Positions 47,162 through 60,017 of a DNA stretch of 64,000 nt are shown here, in pieces. The position numbers were made by a program, and so were the translations under genes. The notes below the pieces were generated by a model, which made no database searches, was not told the DNA's origin, and saw only the letters and a program-made list of their open reading frames with translations. The DNA lies in the NCBI RefSeq assembly GCF_964340395.1, contig NC_135567.1, positions 8,037,158-8,101,157 of the forward strand, in the 5' to 3' direction. Position 1 is the first letter of the stretch. The number at the start of each line of letters is the position of its first letter. The stretch is from Glandiceps talaboti. Taxonomy: Eukaryota; Hemichordata; Enteropneusta; Spengelidae.

Positions 47162-48091
47162 ACATAAAACCGTAATTCCTGTTAAGCATGTGTGTAGCTG
47201 TGTAAAACTCGAGTTGTCCTGTACTGTTTAGTCTCTTGGACAATTCCTATATCACCATGGATACTATTAAGGTGGCACATATGCAATATTGTTTACTCGT
47301 CTAGATGAACAAATAAGGTCTACATGCCTAGCTTATCAGAGTAGTTTAATCAATGATTCATTTTGAAACATTACAGTTTCAATAATTTACCTATGTAAAT
47401 ATTAGTTATAGTTGAATAAAGTTCAGTAGTAGCTGGCTAGCTTGGTAACAGACTTCTGGTGCGTCTTTCCCTCTTTTATAAACCAATCCCTCACAAACAT
47501 GTCATTGTCGAAGTTGACATGGGTTCAATCAATGTTATGCACTTTTTGTTATTAGTCTGATAAGCCTTAGCGTGTAACCGATATGTGCGAACAACACAGA
47601 TAGGGAATGTTTCTATTTTCAATTGGTGTTCAAACACCAGTGAGTCACCACAAGTTCTCCACCTCCAAAAGATACAACCAGTCATGTGCAAAATAGGGTG
47701 ACAGGCACCAAGAGTTCCACCATTAATGAGGTAAACGTATAGGGGATTCCCCTTCTCAGACCCCGCGTTATGAATATTAATGAGTTTTCACACAACATCA
47801 AAGTGTGAGGGCAGAAATCCCTTCTGAAGGTGACTATGGCGACTCCTGACTCCTGACTCAACAAACATAATAGTTGAACTACTAATATTAGTATACATAC
47901 TAAACTATCATGAAGAAAAGATAATGTAGTAAATCACTCCGAGATATGGAGATTGAAAAGTACCAAACATTCTTACATATCACAATTTATTGCACATCTG
48001 AATTTTCTGCACATAATAGTTACACTGCACTAAATTTAGGACTGCAGCAATCAATTCAACGGCCTTCGGAATAAAGACTGACATACACCAT

Positions 48092-49016
48092 GGCACTACA
48101 TACTACTACATACTGGCTTTGTATTCATAGCAATACATATAACTACACACTGGCTTTGTATTCATAACACTACATACTACTACATATTGGCTTTGTATTC
48201 ATAGCAATACATATAACTACATACTGGCTTTGTAGTGATTCATATCACTGCATACTGCTACATACTGGCTTGGCCTTCATAGCACTACATACTATTACAT
48301 ACTGGCTTTGTATGTATAGCAATACATATAACTACACACTGGCTTTGTATTCATAGTACTACATACTACTACATACTGGCTTTGTATTCATAGCACTACA
48401 TACTACATACTGGCTTTGTATTCATAGCACTACACACTACTACATACTGGCTTTGTATTCATAGCACTACACACTACTACATACCGGATTTCTATTCATA
48501 GCACTACATATACTACTACATACCGGCTTTGTATTCATAGCACTACATACTACTACATACTGGCTTTGTATTCATATCACTACATACTACTACATACTGG
48601 CTTTGTATTCATATCACTACATACTACTACATACTGGCTTTGTATTCATAGCACTGCATACTACTACATACCGGCTTTGTATTCATAGCACTACACACTA
48701 CTACATACTGGCTTTATATTCATAGCACTACACACTACTACATATACTAGCTTTGTATTCATAGCACTATAGTGTACATACTACTACATATACTGGCTTT
48801 GTATTTATAGCAGTACATACTACTTCATACTGGCTTTGTATTCATAGCACTACATACTACTACATATACTGGCTTTGTATTCATAGCACTACATACTACT
48901 ACACACTGGCTTTGTATTCATAGCACTACATACTACTACATACTGGCCTTGTATTCATAGCACTACATACTACTACATACTGGCTTTATTTCAATAGCAC
49001 TTCATACTACTAAATA
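48092..49016. repeat. ~37-bp minisatellite within unit copy 1
   Basis: Same unit as at 42.9 kb, with local variants (ATATAACTACA, TATTGGCTTTG). It ends in TTCATACTACTAAATACT. Confidence 0.9.
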
Positions 49017-50032
49017 CTTATTTGAAGTTTATTTTGCTGTCTGAAACAATTTTCAATATCGGTCAATTTATTACGGGGGGGGGGGGGAGCTCTGAGGAAT
49101 TAAGTGTTTTATCCTACATTGAACTATTGATCTGGCCCCATATTGGAAGGTAAACTACTACTGTGGTAGAAAACCCCAGTGTAGGTCGCCCTGGCAACCA
49201 CTGCCTGTTGTACAAGAACTGAGTGCCTATAATGCTTACGAAACTGTCGTACATAAAAAGGATTCTGGGTAATTCATGCAAATACGGGAAATTCGATCTG
49301 TTGTACGGAGCACTAGCTTCGGGCTCTTGTTTTCAGCATTTTTTCTGTACTCCGAGAAACACACAGGTCATAAATCATGCACGAATTGTTTGTGAATGTC
49401 GTAGGATGGTAACTTGATACACATATTAGTTGAAAATCAATCAGTTTGTTTCATAGAACGTAAAAAATCTTTCAAAATGGGACAATGCTCCTGCAAACTG
49501 CCGTCAAGAAAGCGTTAGATTGTGTGTCCCTCAGAATTATTCAAATATGCGACATTTCCATGTGGTGTTTACACCCATGATAAGAGCTGCCTTATACCAA
49601 TAGCAAACACTCATGGCGAGAGATGCATGTTGTTCTAAAATAAATGTATTGCCAAGTAACCCACCTGGCCAGGGAGTAATGTACAATAAATGACAAAAAC
49701 AACCACTTGAATGCTACAAAAACATGGTTTAATTATTCACCAACACCAAAACACAAGTTCCTGAATTCAAGAGACTTTTTTTCTCCGTTTGTTGGGTCAT
49801 CAGAACTATGTAGTTGAAGGACACACACGTCAACTGCGACTCCGATGATAAGCCTACATCCCATGCAAGGCATTACACTTACTGTAGATTTTACCTCATT
49901 TACTTGTACCTGCAACTCTCGATTTTTAAACATCCTATAGAGCTTGGAGGATCACCTGATGCCAAATTGTAGACGTGTTCACTGTTTACACACGATAAGA
50001 TTCATCGTACACAAATATATACAACACTACAG

Positions 50033-50242
50033 TCTACTACATACATAACGGCACGTGATCTTGTCAACGAGTGGTTGTGTGATGAGCCGATCGTTCAATC
50101 GTATTGGCAACTTTTACAGGCATCGCAGGAATTTTCAGGACGGCAACTTACTGACGTTACCAGCATGCAAAGACGCTCACGGCTACAGGTGTATTTGAGA
50201 TATCCAAGGGCCAAGAGATGTTGTTTATTGGTAAACACGTGA
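50033..50242 (+). CDS. Candidate exon in repeat unit, copy 2
   Basis: Same frame as 46952-47161 (NEWLCDEPIVQSYW), with V to I at the start. Its upstream sequence differs (ACAACACTACAG). Low confidence for the same reasons. Confidence 0.25.
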   Translation, partial: STTYITARDLVNEWLCDEPIVQSYWQLLQASQEFSGRQLTDVTSMQRRSRLQVYLRYPRAKRCCLLVNT

Positions 50243-51172
50243 ACATAAAACCGTAATTCCTGTTAAGCATGTGTGTAGCTGTGTAAAACTCGAGTTGTCC
50301 TGTACTGTTTAGTCTCTTGGACAATTCCTATATCACCATGGATACTATTAAGGTGGCACATATGCAATATTGTTTACTCGTCTAGATGAACAAATAAGGT
50401 CTACATGCCTAGCTTATCAGAGTAGTTTAATCAATGATTCATTTTGAAACATTACAGTTTCAATAATTTACCTATGTAAATATTAGTTATAGTTGAATAA
50501 AGTTCAGTAGTAGCTGGCTAGCTTGGTAACAGACTTCTGGTGCGTCTTTCCCTCTTTTATAAACCAATCCCTCACAAACATGTCATTGTCGAAGTTGACA
50601 TGGGTTCAATCAATGTTATGCACTTTTTGTTATTAGTCTGATAAGCCTTAGCGTGTAACCGATATGTGCGAACAACACAGATAGGGAATGTTTCTATTTT
50701 CAATTGGTGTTCAAACACCAGTGAGTCACCACAAGTTCTCCACCTCCAAAAGATACAACCAGTCATGTGCAAAATAGGGTGACAGGCACCAAGAGTTCCA
50801 CCATTAATGAGGTAAACGTATAGGGGATTCCCCTTCTCAGACCCCGCGTTATGAATATTAATGAGTTTTCACACAACATCAAAGTGTGAGGGCAGAAATC
50901 CCTTCTGAAGGTGACTATGGCGACTCCTGACTCCTGACTCAACAAACATAATAGTTGAACTACTAATATTAGTATACATACTAAACTATCATGAAGAAAA
51001 GATAATGTAGTAAATCACTCCGAGATATGGAGATTGAAAAGTACCAAATATTCTTACATATCACAATTTATTGCACATCTGAATTTTCTGCACATAATAG
51101 TTACACTGCACTAAATTTAGGACTGCAGCAATCAATTCAACGGCCTTCGGAATAAAGACTGACATACACCAT

Positions 51173-52178
51173 GGCACTACATACTACTACATACTGGCTT
51201 TGTATTCATAGCAATACATATAACTACACACTGGCTTTGTATTCATAACACTACATACTACTACATATTGGCTTTGTATTCATAGCAATACATATAACTA
51301 CATACTGGCTTTGTAGTGATTCATATCACTGCATACTGCTACATACTGGCTTGGCCTTCATAGCACTACATACTATTACATACTGGCTTTGTATGTATAG
51401 CAATACATATAACTACACACTGGCTTTGTATTCATAGTACTACATACTACTACATACTGGCTTTGTATTCATAGCACTACATACTACATACTGGCTTTGT
51501 ATTCATAGCACTACACACTACTACATACTGGCTTTGTATTCATAGCACTACACACTACTACATACCGGATTTCTATTCATAGCACTACATATACTACTAC
51601 ATACTGGCTTTGAATTCATAGCACTACATACTACTACATACCGGCTTTGTATTCATATCACTACATACTACTACATACTGGCTTTGTATTCATATCACTA
51701 CATACTACTACATACTGGCTTTGTATTCATATCACTACATACTACTACATACTGGCTTTGTATTCATATCACTACATACTACTACATACTGGCTTTGTAT
51801 TCATAGCACTGCATACTACTACATACCGGCTTTGTATTCATAGCACTACACACTACTACATACTGGCTTTATATTCATAGCACTACACACTACTACATAT
51901 ACTAGCTTTGTATTCATAGCACTATAGTGTATACATACTACTACATATACTGGCTTTGTATTTATAGCAGTACATACTACTTCATACTGGCTTTGTATTC
52001 ATAGCACTACATACTACTACATATACTCGTCTGGCTTTGTATTCATAGCACTACATACTACTACACACTGGCTTTGTATTCATAGCACTACATACTACTA
52101 CATACTGGCCTTGTATTCATAGCACTACATACTACTACATACTGGCTTTATTTCAATAGCACTTCATACTACTAAATA
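51173..52178. repeat. ~37-bp minisatellite within unit copy 2
   Basis: It starts like the copy 1 array but has extra ATATCACTACATACTACTAC units (51650-51780) and a TACTCGTCTGGC variant at 52025. Confidence 0.9.
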
Positions 52179-53193
52179 CTTATTTGAAGTTTATTTTGCT
52201 GTCTGAAACAATTTTCAATATCGGTCAATTTATTACGGGGGGGGGGGGAGCTCTGAGGAATTAAGTGTTTTATCCTACATTGAACTATTGATCTGGCCCC
52301 ATATTGGAAGGTAAACTACTACTGTGGTAGAAAACCCCAGTGTAGGTCGCCCTGGCAACCACTGCCTGTTGTACAAGAACTGAGTGCCTATAATGCTTAC
52401 GAAACTGTCGTACATAAAAAGGATTCTGGGTAATTCATGCAAATACGGGAAATTCGATCTGTTGTACGGAGCACTAGCTTCGGGCTCTTGTTTTCAGCAT
52501 TTTTTCTGTACTCCGAGAAACACACAGGTCATAAATCATGCACGAATTGTTTGTGAATGTCGTAGGATGGTAACTTGATACACATATTAGTTGAAAATCA
52601 ATCAGTTTGTTTCATAGAACGTAAAAAATCTTTCAAAATGGGACAATGCTCCTGCAAACTGCCGTCAAGAAAGCGTTAGATTGTGTGTCCCTCAGAATTA
52701 TTCAAATATGCGACATTTCCATGTGGTGTTTACACCCATGATAAGAGCTGCCTTATACCAATAGCAAACACTCATGGCGAGAGATGCATGTTGTTCTAAA
52801 ATAAATGTATTGCCAAGTAACCCACCTGGCCAGGGAGTAATGTACAATAAATGACAAAAACAACCACTTGAATGCTACAAAAACATGGTTTAATTATTCA
52901 CCAACACCAAAACACAAGTTCCTGAATTCAAGAGACTTTTTTTCTCCGTTTGTTGGGTCATCAGAACTATGTAGTTGAAGGACACACACGTCAACTGCGA
53001 CTCCGATGATAAGCCTACATCCCATGCAAGGCATTACACTTACTGTAGATTTTACCTCATTTACTTGTACCTGCAACTCTCGATTTTTAAACATCCTATA
53101 GAGCTTGGAGGATCACCTGATGCCAAATTGTAGACGTGTTCACTGTTTACACACGATAAGATTCATCGTACACAAATATATACAACACTACAG

Positions 53194-53403
53194 TCTACTA
53201 CATACATAACGGCACGTGATCTTGTCAACGAGTGGTTGTGTGATGAGCCGATCGTTCAATCGTATTGGCAACTTTTACAGGCATCGCAGGAATTTTCAGG
53301 ACGGCAACTTACTGACGTTACCAGCATGCAAAGACGCTCACGGCTACAGGTGTATTTGAGATATCCAAGGGCCAAGAGATGTTGTTTATTGGTAAACACG
53401 TGA
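53194..53403 (+). CDS. Candidate exon in repeat unit, copy 3
   Basis: Identical in protein to copy 2 (NEWLCDEPIVQSYW frame). Low confidence. Confidence 0.25.
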   Translation, partial: STTYITARDLVNEWLCDEPIVQSYWQLLQASQEFSGRQLTDVTSMQRRSRLQVYLRYPRAKRCCLLVNT

Positions 53404-54333
53404 ACATAAAACCGTAATTCCTGTTAAGCATGTGTGTAGCTGTGTAAAACTCGAGTTGTCCTGTACTGTTTAGTCTCTTGGACAATTCCTATATCACCAT
53501 GGATACTATTAAGGTGGCACATATGCAATATTGTTTACTCGTCTAGATGAACAAATAAGGTCTACATGCCTAGCTTATCAGAGTAGTTTAATCAATGATT
53601 CATTTTGAAACATTACAGTTTCAATAATTTACCTATGTAAATATTAGTTATAGTTGAATAAAGTTCAGTAGTAGCTGGCTAGCTTGGTAACAGACTTCTG
53701 GTGCGTCTTTCCCTCTTTTATAAACCAATCCCTCACAAACATGTCATTGTCGAAGTTGACATGGGTTCAATCAATGTTATGCACTTTTTGTTATTAGTCT
53801 GATAAGCCTTAGCGTGTAACCGATATGTGCGAACAACACAGATAGGGAATGTTTCTATTTTCAATTGGTGTTCAAACACCAGTGAGTCACCACAAGTTCT
53901 CCACCTCCAAAAGATACAACCAGTCATGTGCAAAATAGGGTGACAGGCACCAAGAGTTCCACCATTAATGAGGTAAACGTATAGGGGATTCCCCTTCTCA
54001 GACCCCGCGTTATGAATATTAATGAGTTTTCACACAACATCAAAGTGTGAGGGCAGAAATCCCTTCTGAAGGTGACTATGGCGACTCCTGACTCCTGACT
54101 CAACAAACATAATAGTTGAACTACTAATATTAGTATACATACTAAACTATCATGAAGAAAAGATAATGTAGTAAATCACTCCGAGATATGGAGATTGAAA
54201 AGTACCAAACATTCTTACATATCACAATTTATTGCACATCTGAATTTTCTGCACATAATAGTTACACTGCACTAAATTTAGGACTGCAGCAATCAATTCA
54301 ACGGCCTTCGGAATAAAGACTGACATACACCAT

Positions 54334-55227
54334 GGCACTACATACTACTACATACTGGCTTTGTATTCATAGCAATACATATAACTACACACTGGCTTTG
54401 TATTCATAACACTACATACTACTACATATTGGCTTTGTATTCATAGCAATACATATAACTACATACTGGCTTTGTAGTGATTCATATCACTGCATACTGC
54501 TACATACTGGCTTGGCCTTCATAGCACTACATACTATTACATACTGGCTTTGTATGTATAGCAATACATATAACTACACACTGGCTTTGTATTCATAGTA
54601 CTACATACTACTACATACTGGCTTTGTATTCATAGCACTACATACTACATACTGGCTTTGTATTCATAGCACTACACACTACTACATACTGGCTTTGTAT
54701 TCATAGCACTACACACTACTACATACCGGATTTCTATTCATAGCACTACATATACTACTACATACTGGCTTTGAATTCATAGCACTACATACTACTACAT
54801 ACCGGCTTTGTATTCATAGCACTACATACTACTACATACTGGCTTTGTATTCATATCACTACATACTACTACATACTGGCTTTGTATTCATATCACTACA
54901 TACTACTACATACTGGCTTTGTATTCATAGCACTGCATACTACTACATACCGGCTTTGTATTCATAGCACTACACACTACTACATACTGGCTTTATATTC
55001 ATAGCACTACACACTACTACATATACTAGCTTTGTATTCATAGCACTATAGTGTATACATACTACTACATATACTGGCTTTGTATTTATAGCAGTACATA
55101 CTACTTCATACTGGCTTTGTATTCATAGCACTACATACTACTACATATACTGGCTTTGTATTCATAGCACTACATACTACTACATACTGGCTTTATTTCA
55201 ATAGCACTTCATACTACTAAATACTTA
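54334..55227. repeat. ~37-bp minisatellite within unit copy 3
   Basis: Shorter than in copy 2: the distal GGCTTTGTATTC units before the TTCATACTACTAAATACT end are missing. Confidence 0.9.
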
Positions 55228-55354
55228 TTTGAAGTTTATTTTGCTGTCTGAAACAATTTTCAATATAGGTCAATTTATAACGGGGGGGGGAGCTCTGAGG
55301 AATTAAGTGTTTTATCCTACATTGAACTATTGATCTGGCCCCATATTGGAAGGT

Positions 55355-56335
55355 AAACTACTACTGTGGTAGAAAACCCCAGTGTAGGTCGCCCTGGCAA
55401 CCACTGCCTGTTGTACAAGAACTGAGTGCCTATAATGCTTACGAAACTGTCGTACATAAAAAGGATTCTGGGTAATTCATGCAAATACGGGAAATTCGAT
55501 CTGTTGTACGGAGCACTAGCTTCGGGCTCTTGTTTTCAGCATTTTTTCTGTACTCCGAGAAACACACAGGTCATAAATCATGCACGAATTGTTTGTGAAT
55601 GTCGTAGGATGGTAACTTGATACACATATTAGTTGAAAATCAATCAGTTTGTTTCATAGAACGTAAAAAATCTTTCAAAATGGGACAATGCTCCTGCAAA
55701 CTGCCGTCAAGAAAGCGTTAGATTGTGTGTCCCTCAGAATTATTCAAATATGCGACATTTCCATGTGGTGTTTACACCCATGATAAGAGCTGCCTTATAC
55801 CAATAGCAAACACTCATGGCGAGAGATGCATGTTGTTCTAAATTAAATGTATTGCCAAGTAACCCACCTGGCCAGGGAGTAATGTACAATAAATGACAAA
55901 AACAACCACTTGAATGCTACAAAAACATGGTTTAATTATTCACCAACACCAAAACACAAGTTCCTGAATTCAAGAGACTTTTTTTCCGTTTGTTTAGTCA
56001 TCAGAACTGCGACTTGGATGATAAGCCCACATCCCAAGCAAGGCGTTACACTTACTGTAGATGTTACCTCATTTATTTGTACCTGCAACTCTCGGTTTTT
56101 AAACATCCTACACAGCTTTGAGGATCCCCTGATTCCAAATTGTAGACGTGTTCACTGTTTACACACGATGAGATTCATCGTACAAAAATATATACAACAC
56201 TACAGTCTACTACATACGTAACGGCATGTGATCTTGTCAACGAGTGGTTATGTGATGAGCCGATCGTTCAATCGTATTGGCAACTTGTACAGGCATCGCA
56301 GGAATTTTCAGGACGGCAACTTACTGATGTTACAA
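55355..56335. repeat. Tandem 3.1-kb unit, copy 4, left part
   Basis: The first ~500 bp is nearly identical to copies 2 and 3. From about 55850, and strongly from 55980, it is diverged, with small deletions. It stops inside the candidate exon after CTTACTGATGTTAC. The matching continuation is found at 62642. Confidence 0.85.
56207..56335 (+). pseudogene. Candidate exon in copy 4, interrupted
   Basis: Frame reads TACDLVNEWLCDEPIVQSYW, then QLVQASQEFSGRQLTDVT. It is cut off by the junction at 56335-56342. Confidence 0.3.
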
Positions 56336-56439
56336 GCTAGTAATTAGTGCGCAATATTTAAAGTTCAATTGACAATTACCGAGACACATTTCTATTTTGT
56401 AACGGATGTGGCTGCATGTTAACTCGGCAGAAACCCATT

Positions 56440-56840
56440 TCTGTATTTCTTATAGAATATAATAGAATAGGATAGAATAGGATAGAATAGAATAGAATAG
56501 AATAGAATAGAATAGAATAGAATAGAATAGAACTTTATTGTCAATTTACGGAAGTTTTCCTTTCACTTCACCAAAATATAAAATGCATATTAAATGACAT
56601 ATATACAGTATAAATAATTACAGTAACGTAAACACAGTAGTAGCGATAGAAATCAGTTACAATCTTCTAGAAAAATATCCTAGATCTTTAAGAAATTGTC
56701 AGAAGCTTAAATCACAGGTCTGAGTTCAGTGTGGTTATTGCACATGGTTAAAATGATTTTTAAAAAATCTTACAAGTTAAAGGTACTCTATATCGTCTTC
56801 CAGAAGGTATCAAATCAAACTGCGAGTACAAAGGATGTCA
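56440..56840 (-). pseudogene. LINE 3' end, minus strand
   Basis: On the minus strand QFDLIPSGRRYRVP (about 56830-56780) is followed by a stop, about 230 bp of 3' UTR, AATAAAGTTC and a (TTCTA)n tail (56440-56533 on the plus strand as AATAG repeats). FDLIPSGRRYRVP matches the extreme C-terminus of CR1-like LINE polyproteins. Everything 5' is missing. Confidence 0.6.
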
Positions 56841-56944
56841 GGTATCACTAACAATTACTTGGGCTTTCCTGCGGACGGAGAGTTTGTAGAGGTCATAGAG
56901 CTGACTATTTCTTACCAATTATTTTCCTAGCCATATTTATTTAA
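56841..56944. other. Short non-coding spacer
   Basis: Nothing recognised. Confidence 0.4.
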
Positions 56945-57084
56945 GCAATAACCCCTGCCGAAGGCGTGTATACACGAGATTTTGGTACAATTCGCGACAT
57001 ATAGCACGAGCCGAATGGCGAGTGCTATATGGAGCGAATTGTACCAAATTCGAGTGTATACCCGCCTTCGGCGGGAGTTATTGC
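56945..57084. mobile_element. Foldback element with CGAGCC/GGCGAG core
   Basis: Arms of about 65 bp, beginning GCAATAACCCCTGCCGAAGG and ending CGGCGGGAGTTATTGC, meet at CGAGCC-GAAT-GGCGAG (57007-57022). Next to the core are ATAGCA and TGCTAT. The centre has the same CGAGCC-N4-GGCGAG layout as 23448-23463, while the arms are unrelated in sequence. Confidence 0.85.
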
Positions 57085-57944
57085 TATTATATTATATCAA
57101 AATGTGTGTATATTTCTTCTAAATGTGGTTCTGTGGTTATTTATATGCCCGAAAAGGCGAATTCGCACGTACAGAAAAAGATCGTCGGTAATAGATCGTC
57201 GGGAACGAGCATATTTTAATGAGTGGATACGTTCATGTCGCCCACACACACACAATGCATGAACACAAACCATACACTGCATTGCATTGCATTGATAAAT
57301 TACTTTATTTACATCATATAATGCATAACGAAAACGCGTTGAAAACTAGCAACAAAGAAAACGGGGCAAGAGGTCAAAGAAAGTAACAATTTTGTTTGGA
57401 TATTTACATAAGAACAATACAATCTTGTACACTGCAAAAAATAGATGTCTCGGCGTTGAATCGAGAAAGCGCGAGACAGTAAATCAGAGACGCGACGTTA
57501 CACAGTCTACTTTAATTTAATGGGTAACAAATTGAACATTGACCGAACCTGAAAATGTACAGTTTCGAAATAATCCTGACGCACCTTGACTGATGGTTAA
57601 AAGTTGAATCGGTGTTGCTTGATTCAACGCGTAACGAGAGTAGGACACTGAGACGGCTCGTTGCATTGGGAGAACTTGTACCTTATCAGTGATGTTGAAG
57701 CCACTGATCGATCGTTGCTTTCGATCGCAAGGTCATCAGTGGAATTATTTGGACTACTGTAACCCAAACTATTGTACAGGATACCTGACACACCTTTACT
57801 CTGGGGAAGTGTTAACTTATTGGTATAAGAACGAACACATTCAGCTTGTATGTACTATTCATATGCTAGTTTAGGGGCCCATTTTACCACTGCCAGCCGT
57901 GGTAAAATGGGATTTTACCACAGTTATTATCCAATCAGAATGGC
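57085..57944. other. Non-coding, with a possible LINE tail and a hairpin
   Basis: At 57270-57320 the minus strand reads AATAAAGTAATTTATCAATG then CAATG repeats, like a LINE polyadenylation signal and tail. A 61-codon plus frame (57689-57874, with NPNYCTGYLTHLYSGEV) has no family I can name. CCCATTTTACCAC at 57878 pairs exactly with GTGGTAAAATGGG ending 57911. Confidence 0.45.
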
Positions 57945-58170
57945 TCATAGTAGCATGATATAATATAATTTTATTTTTACCAGTCAAGTTGCCATACCAT
58001 ACTGAAATGTTAGAACTTAGCATACTTTCTATAAAACTCTTGTATACATTTTCAAGACCATTTTCACTAACGTCAAAACTCCGTAGCGGCCTCCCCAGTA
58101 AAAACATACGCTGCATGGCCTTCTTAACAATACAGTTAGTGTTTTCAGTGAAATTTAGTTTATAAAATAT
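57945..58170 (-). pseudogene. LINE reverse transcriptase fragment, minus strand
   Basis: On the minus strand CIVKKAMQRMFLLGRPLRSF, then NVYKSFIESMLSSN and WYGNLTGKNK. This is the conserved post-palm segment of a CR1/Jockey-type LINE (LxKLRSF, SFIES, WYGNL). It is probably the same element as 59349-59485, separated by the plus-strand LINE between them. The central palm is missing. Confidence 0.65.
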
Positions 58171-58173
58171 AAG

Positions 58174-59345
58174 TTTGCAATGTATTGAAAACAGAACTGA
58201 AATCAGTGAACAAGATAAGCAATTCTACAGACTACTTTCAATTTAGGTTATTCGCAGATGACACAAATTTATTCAGAGCAACTCACATGAATGCCATAAA
58301 TCTTGACATTAAGGTAGTTACTTGGTGTTTGGCTAACAAACTTACAGTAAATGAAGAGAAAACTAATTTCATGCTAATAAGTACGCCTCAACGTCAAATA
58401 ACTTTGCAAGGTAGTATCTCTGTCAATAACACACAAATAGAGCGAGTTTCCTCAACCAGTTATCTTGGTGTAAGTATTGATTCTTCACTTTCTTGGAATT
58501 GTCATATTAACAACATACTAAAAGTTGTAATTCCAAAGATCGGAATCATTTCAAGAATTAAACATTTTGTTCCCAAGTCAATACTAATTACCATTTACAA
58601 CACATTCATTTTACCGCACTTAACATATTGCATAGAAATCTGGGGCAACACTTACTTAACTATTCTGGATCCACTTTTCCGTCTTCAAAAGAAACTCGTT
58701 CGTCTTATAACTTTCTCTGACTTCCATGCTCACTCCGCACCACTATTCCGAAAACTTGACATAAAACATCTTTCAACTATGTGAATTCTACTCCTGTATA
58801 TTTGCCTTTGACCTGATGAATAACCACTACCCCACGATATAGAGACATACTTCCAGTAACCCGTAACAACATATTCAACACGTCAAGCATATCAGGGTAA
58901 TTTCCGTATACCACTAACCCGTTTAAGAATTACTCAACACAACTTCCAATACGATATAACTAAGCACTGGAACTTATTACCACCATCCCTCAAATGTATA
59001 AATTCAAGAAAATCATTCAAAGAGGAACTAAGAAATCACATCGTATCTAAGACCTAAGGGCTTGTTTGTTTTGTTTTTGTTTCGGTTTTTTTGAGGGTTT
59101 GTATGTAAATTAGTGTATATATTTCTTACAGAAAACTTGTTTTCAGATATGTTTTTGTTTTATTTTATTTTCTGTTTTGCAGTTTATTTGTTGTGTGTCT
59201 GGGCCATTGGATTAAGACTAGTTCCACTGAACTATTTCCATGGCCCTCACCAGGGAGGACGACCATGCAATATTAAATTATGTTTTTGTCATGTACACTT
59301 TCCCAGTCTAAGTTCTGTCATCCTTTTTGTTGAAAATAAAATGAA
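58174..59345 (+). pseudogene. 5'-truncated LINE, plus strand, frameshifted
   Basis: The main frame to 58784 encodes about 200 residues: catalytic RLFADDTNLF, KLTVNEEKTNFMLI, TSYLGVSIDSSLSWNCHI and YNTFILPHLTYCIEIWGNT, LQKKLVRLITF. After a stop, another frame carries RQAYQGNFRIPLTR and KHWNLLPPSLKC to a stop at 59055. The order matches the second half of a CR1/L2/Jockey-type reverse transcriptase. The 3' UTR has CATGGCCCTCACCAGGGAGG, a likely hairpin, and an AAAATAAAATGAATTAAAAG end. It is not functional. Confidence 0.8.
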
Positions 59346-59348
59346 TTA

Positions 59349-59485
59349 AAAGAAACGAACATGTGTTTTAGGAAGTTGTAAATGGTTAACTACCGTATTA
59401 AGTAGTGTGAGAGTAGCATCTTCCGTTCCCCTTCCAGATTTATATGCAAATTGCAAGGGATCCAGGTATTCGATCGGCCACTGAA
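59349..59485 (-). pseudogene. LINE reverse transcriptase fragment, minus strand
   Basis: On the minus strand EYLDPLQFAYKSGRGTEDAT, then LTLLNTVVNHL and THVRF. This is the conserved early palm block of CR1-like LINEs (LDPLQFAY, EDATLTLLN). It ends exactly where the plus-strand LINE tail begins, so the plus LINE appears to interrupt this one. Confidence 0.65.
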
Positions 59486-60002
59486 GATATCAATTGTTTA
59501 CTAACAACCCTATCCATATAATAGGGAGCTCGTCTTCCAACAGTGAATACGTTGCAATAATATACAAATGATATAGAATATACAATAAAATGAGATGAAA
59601 TGAAGAAATAGTTAGTCTGAATTCTTTTTGAGAGATCGAGAATGTGCGACTTGACGAGCCAGATGAATGAAACGTGTGTACAAATAATGACGCATGTGCG
59701 CATGTGCATAATGGGTTAGTTATAGAATGCCGACATCATTCTTAAAGTTGTAAAATTGTTTTAAATTGCCATTTTTTCAATATTTCAAATACTGTAAAAG
59801 ATCGTGTAGAACCAACCTTTACCATGTAATCAATTGCCTCGTCCACGGATGCAAGTCAAATTGACCCTTGTAATGACTTACGGCTTTAGAGAATAATTCG
59901 ATCGTAAACAAAATGTTTTGAACCTCCCGCCATTACCGCATAAATTGCCACGTCATTTAAGAGACGAGATCACGCGAGAATTCGGGACGCGACTTCACTA
60001 TC
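59486..60002 (+). promoter_or_regulatory. Candidate promoter/5' UTR of a plus-strand gene
   Basis: The last 120 bp is richer in CpG (CCCGCCATTACCGC, CACGCGAGAATTCGGGACGC) and precedes an exon-like ATG with a perfect GTAAGT donor. No TATA box stands out. The rest is AT-rich and featureless. Confidence 0.3.
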
Positions 60003-60017
60003 ATGGCTGCGATGTAG
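60003..60017 (+). other. Candidate first exon end with GTAAGT donor
   Basis: TCATGGCTGCGATGTAG is followed by GTAAGT (60018). The ATG context is good, but the frame stops after four codons. It is therefore either 5' UTR with a tiny upstream ORF, or the real donor is the GT at 60014. The exon start is not defined. Confidence 0.35.

Larger units (their letters stand above)
46414..49151. repeat. Tandem 3.1-kb unit, copy 1 (short form)
   Basis: It begins AAACTACTACTGTGGTAGAA and includes the plus-frame pieces at 46419-46680 and 46952-47161, a non-coding middle, the ~37-bp minisatellite (48092-49016) and a poly-G spot. It lacks about 390 bp present in the other copies (49650-50030 in copy 2), replaced by a short TATTATTTTTATTACAG. 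Confidence 0.9.
49152..52312. repeat. Tandem 3.1-kb unit, copy 2
   Basis: 3161 bp, nearly identical to copy 3. It includes the ~390-bp segment absent from copy 1 (AAGTAACCCACCTGGCCAGG onward), the candidate exon at 50033-50242 and the minisatellite at 51173-52178. The short minus frames at 49733-49933, 50572-50772 and 50763-50945 have identical counterparts in copy 3 because the DNA is identical, so this is not evidence of selection. Confidence 0.95.
52313..55354. repeat. Tandem 3.1-kb unit, copy 3
   Basis: 3042 bp; differs from copy 2 mainly in minisatellite length (54334-55227) and poly-G length. Candidate exon at 53194-53403. Confidence 0.95.

Noticed and set aside
47491-47864. Minus-strand frames conserved in copies 1-3
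   Set aside because: The underlying DNA is nearly identical between copies, so open frames are not evidence of selection. The frames overlap and shift, and the older copy 4 has a 73-bp deletion there.
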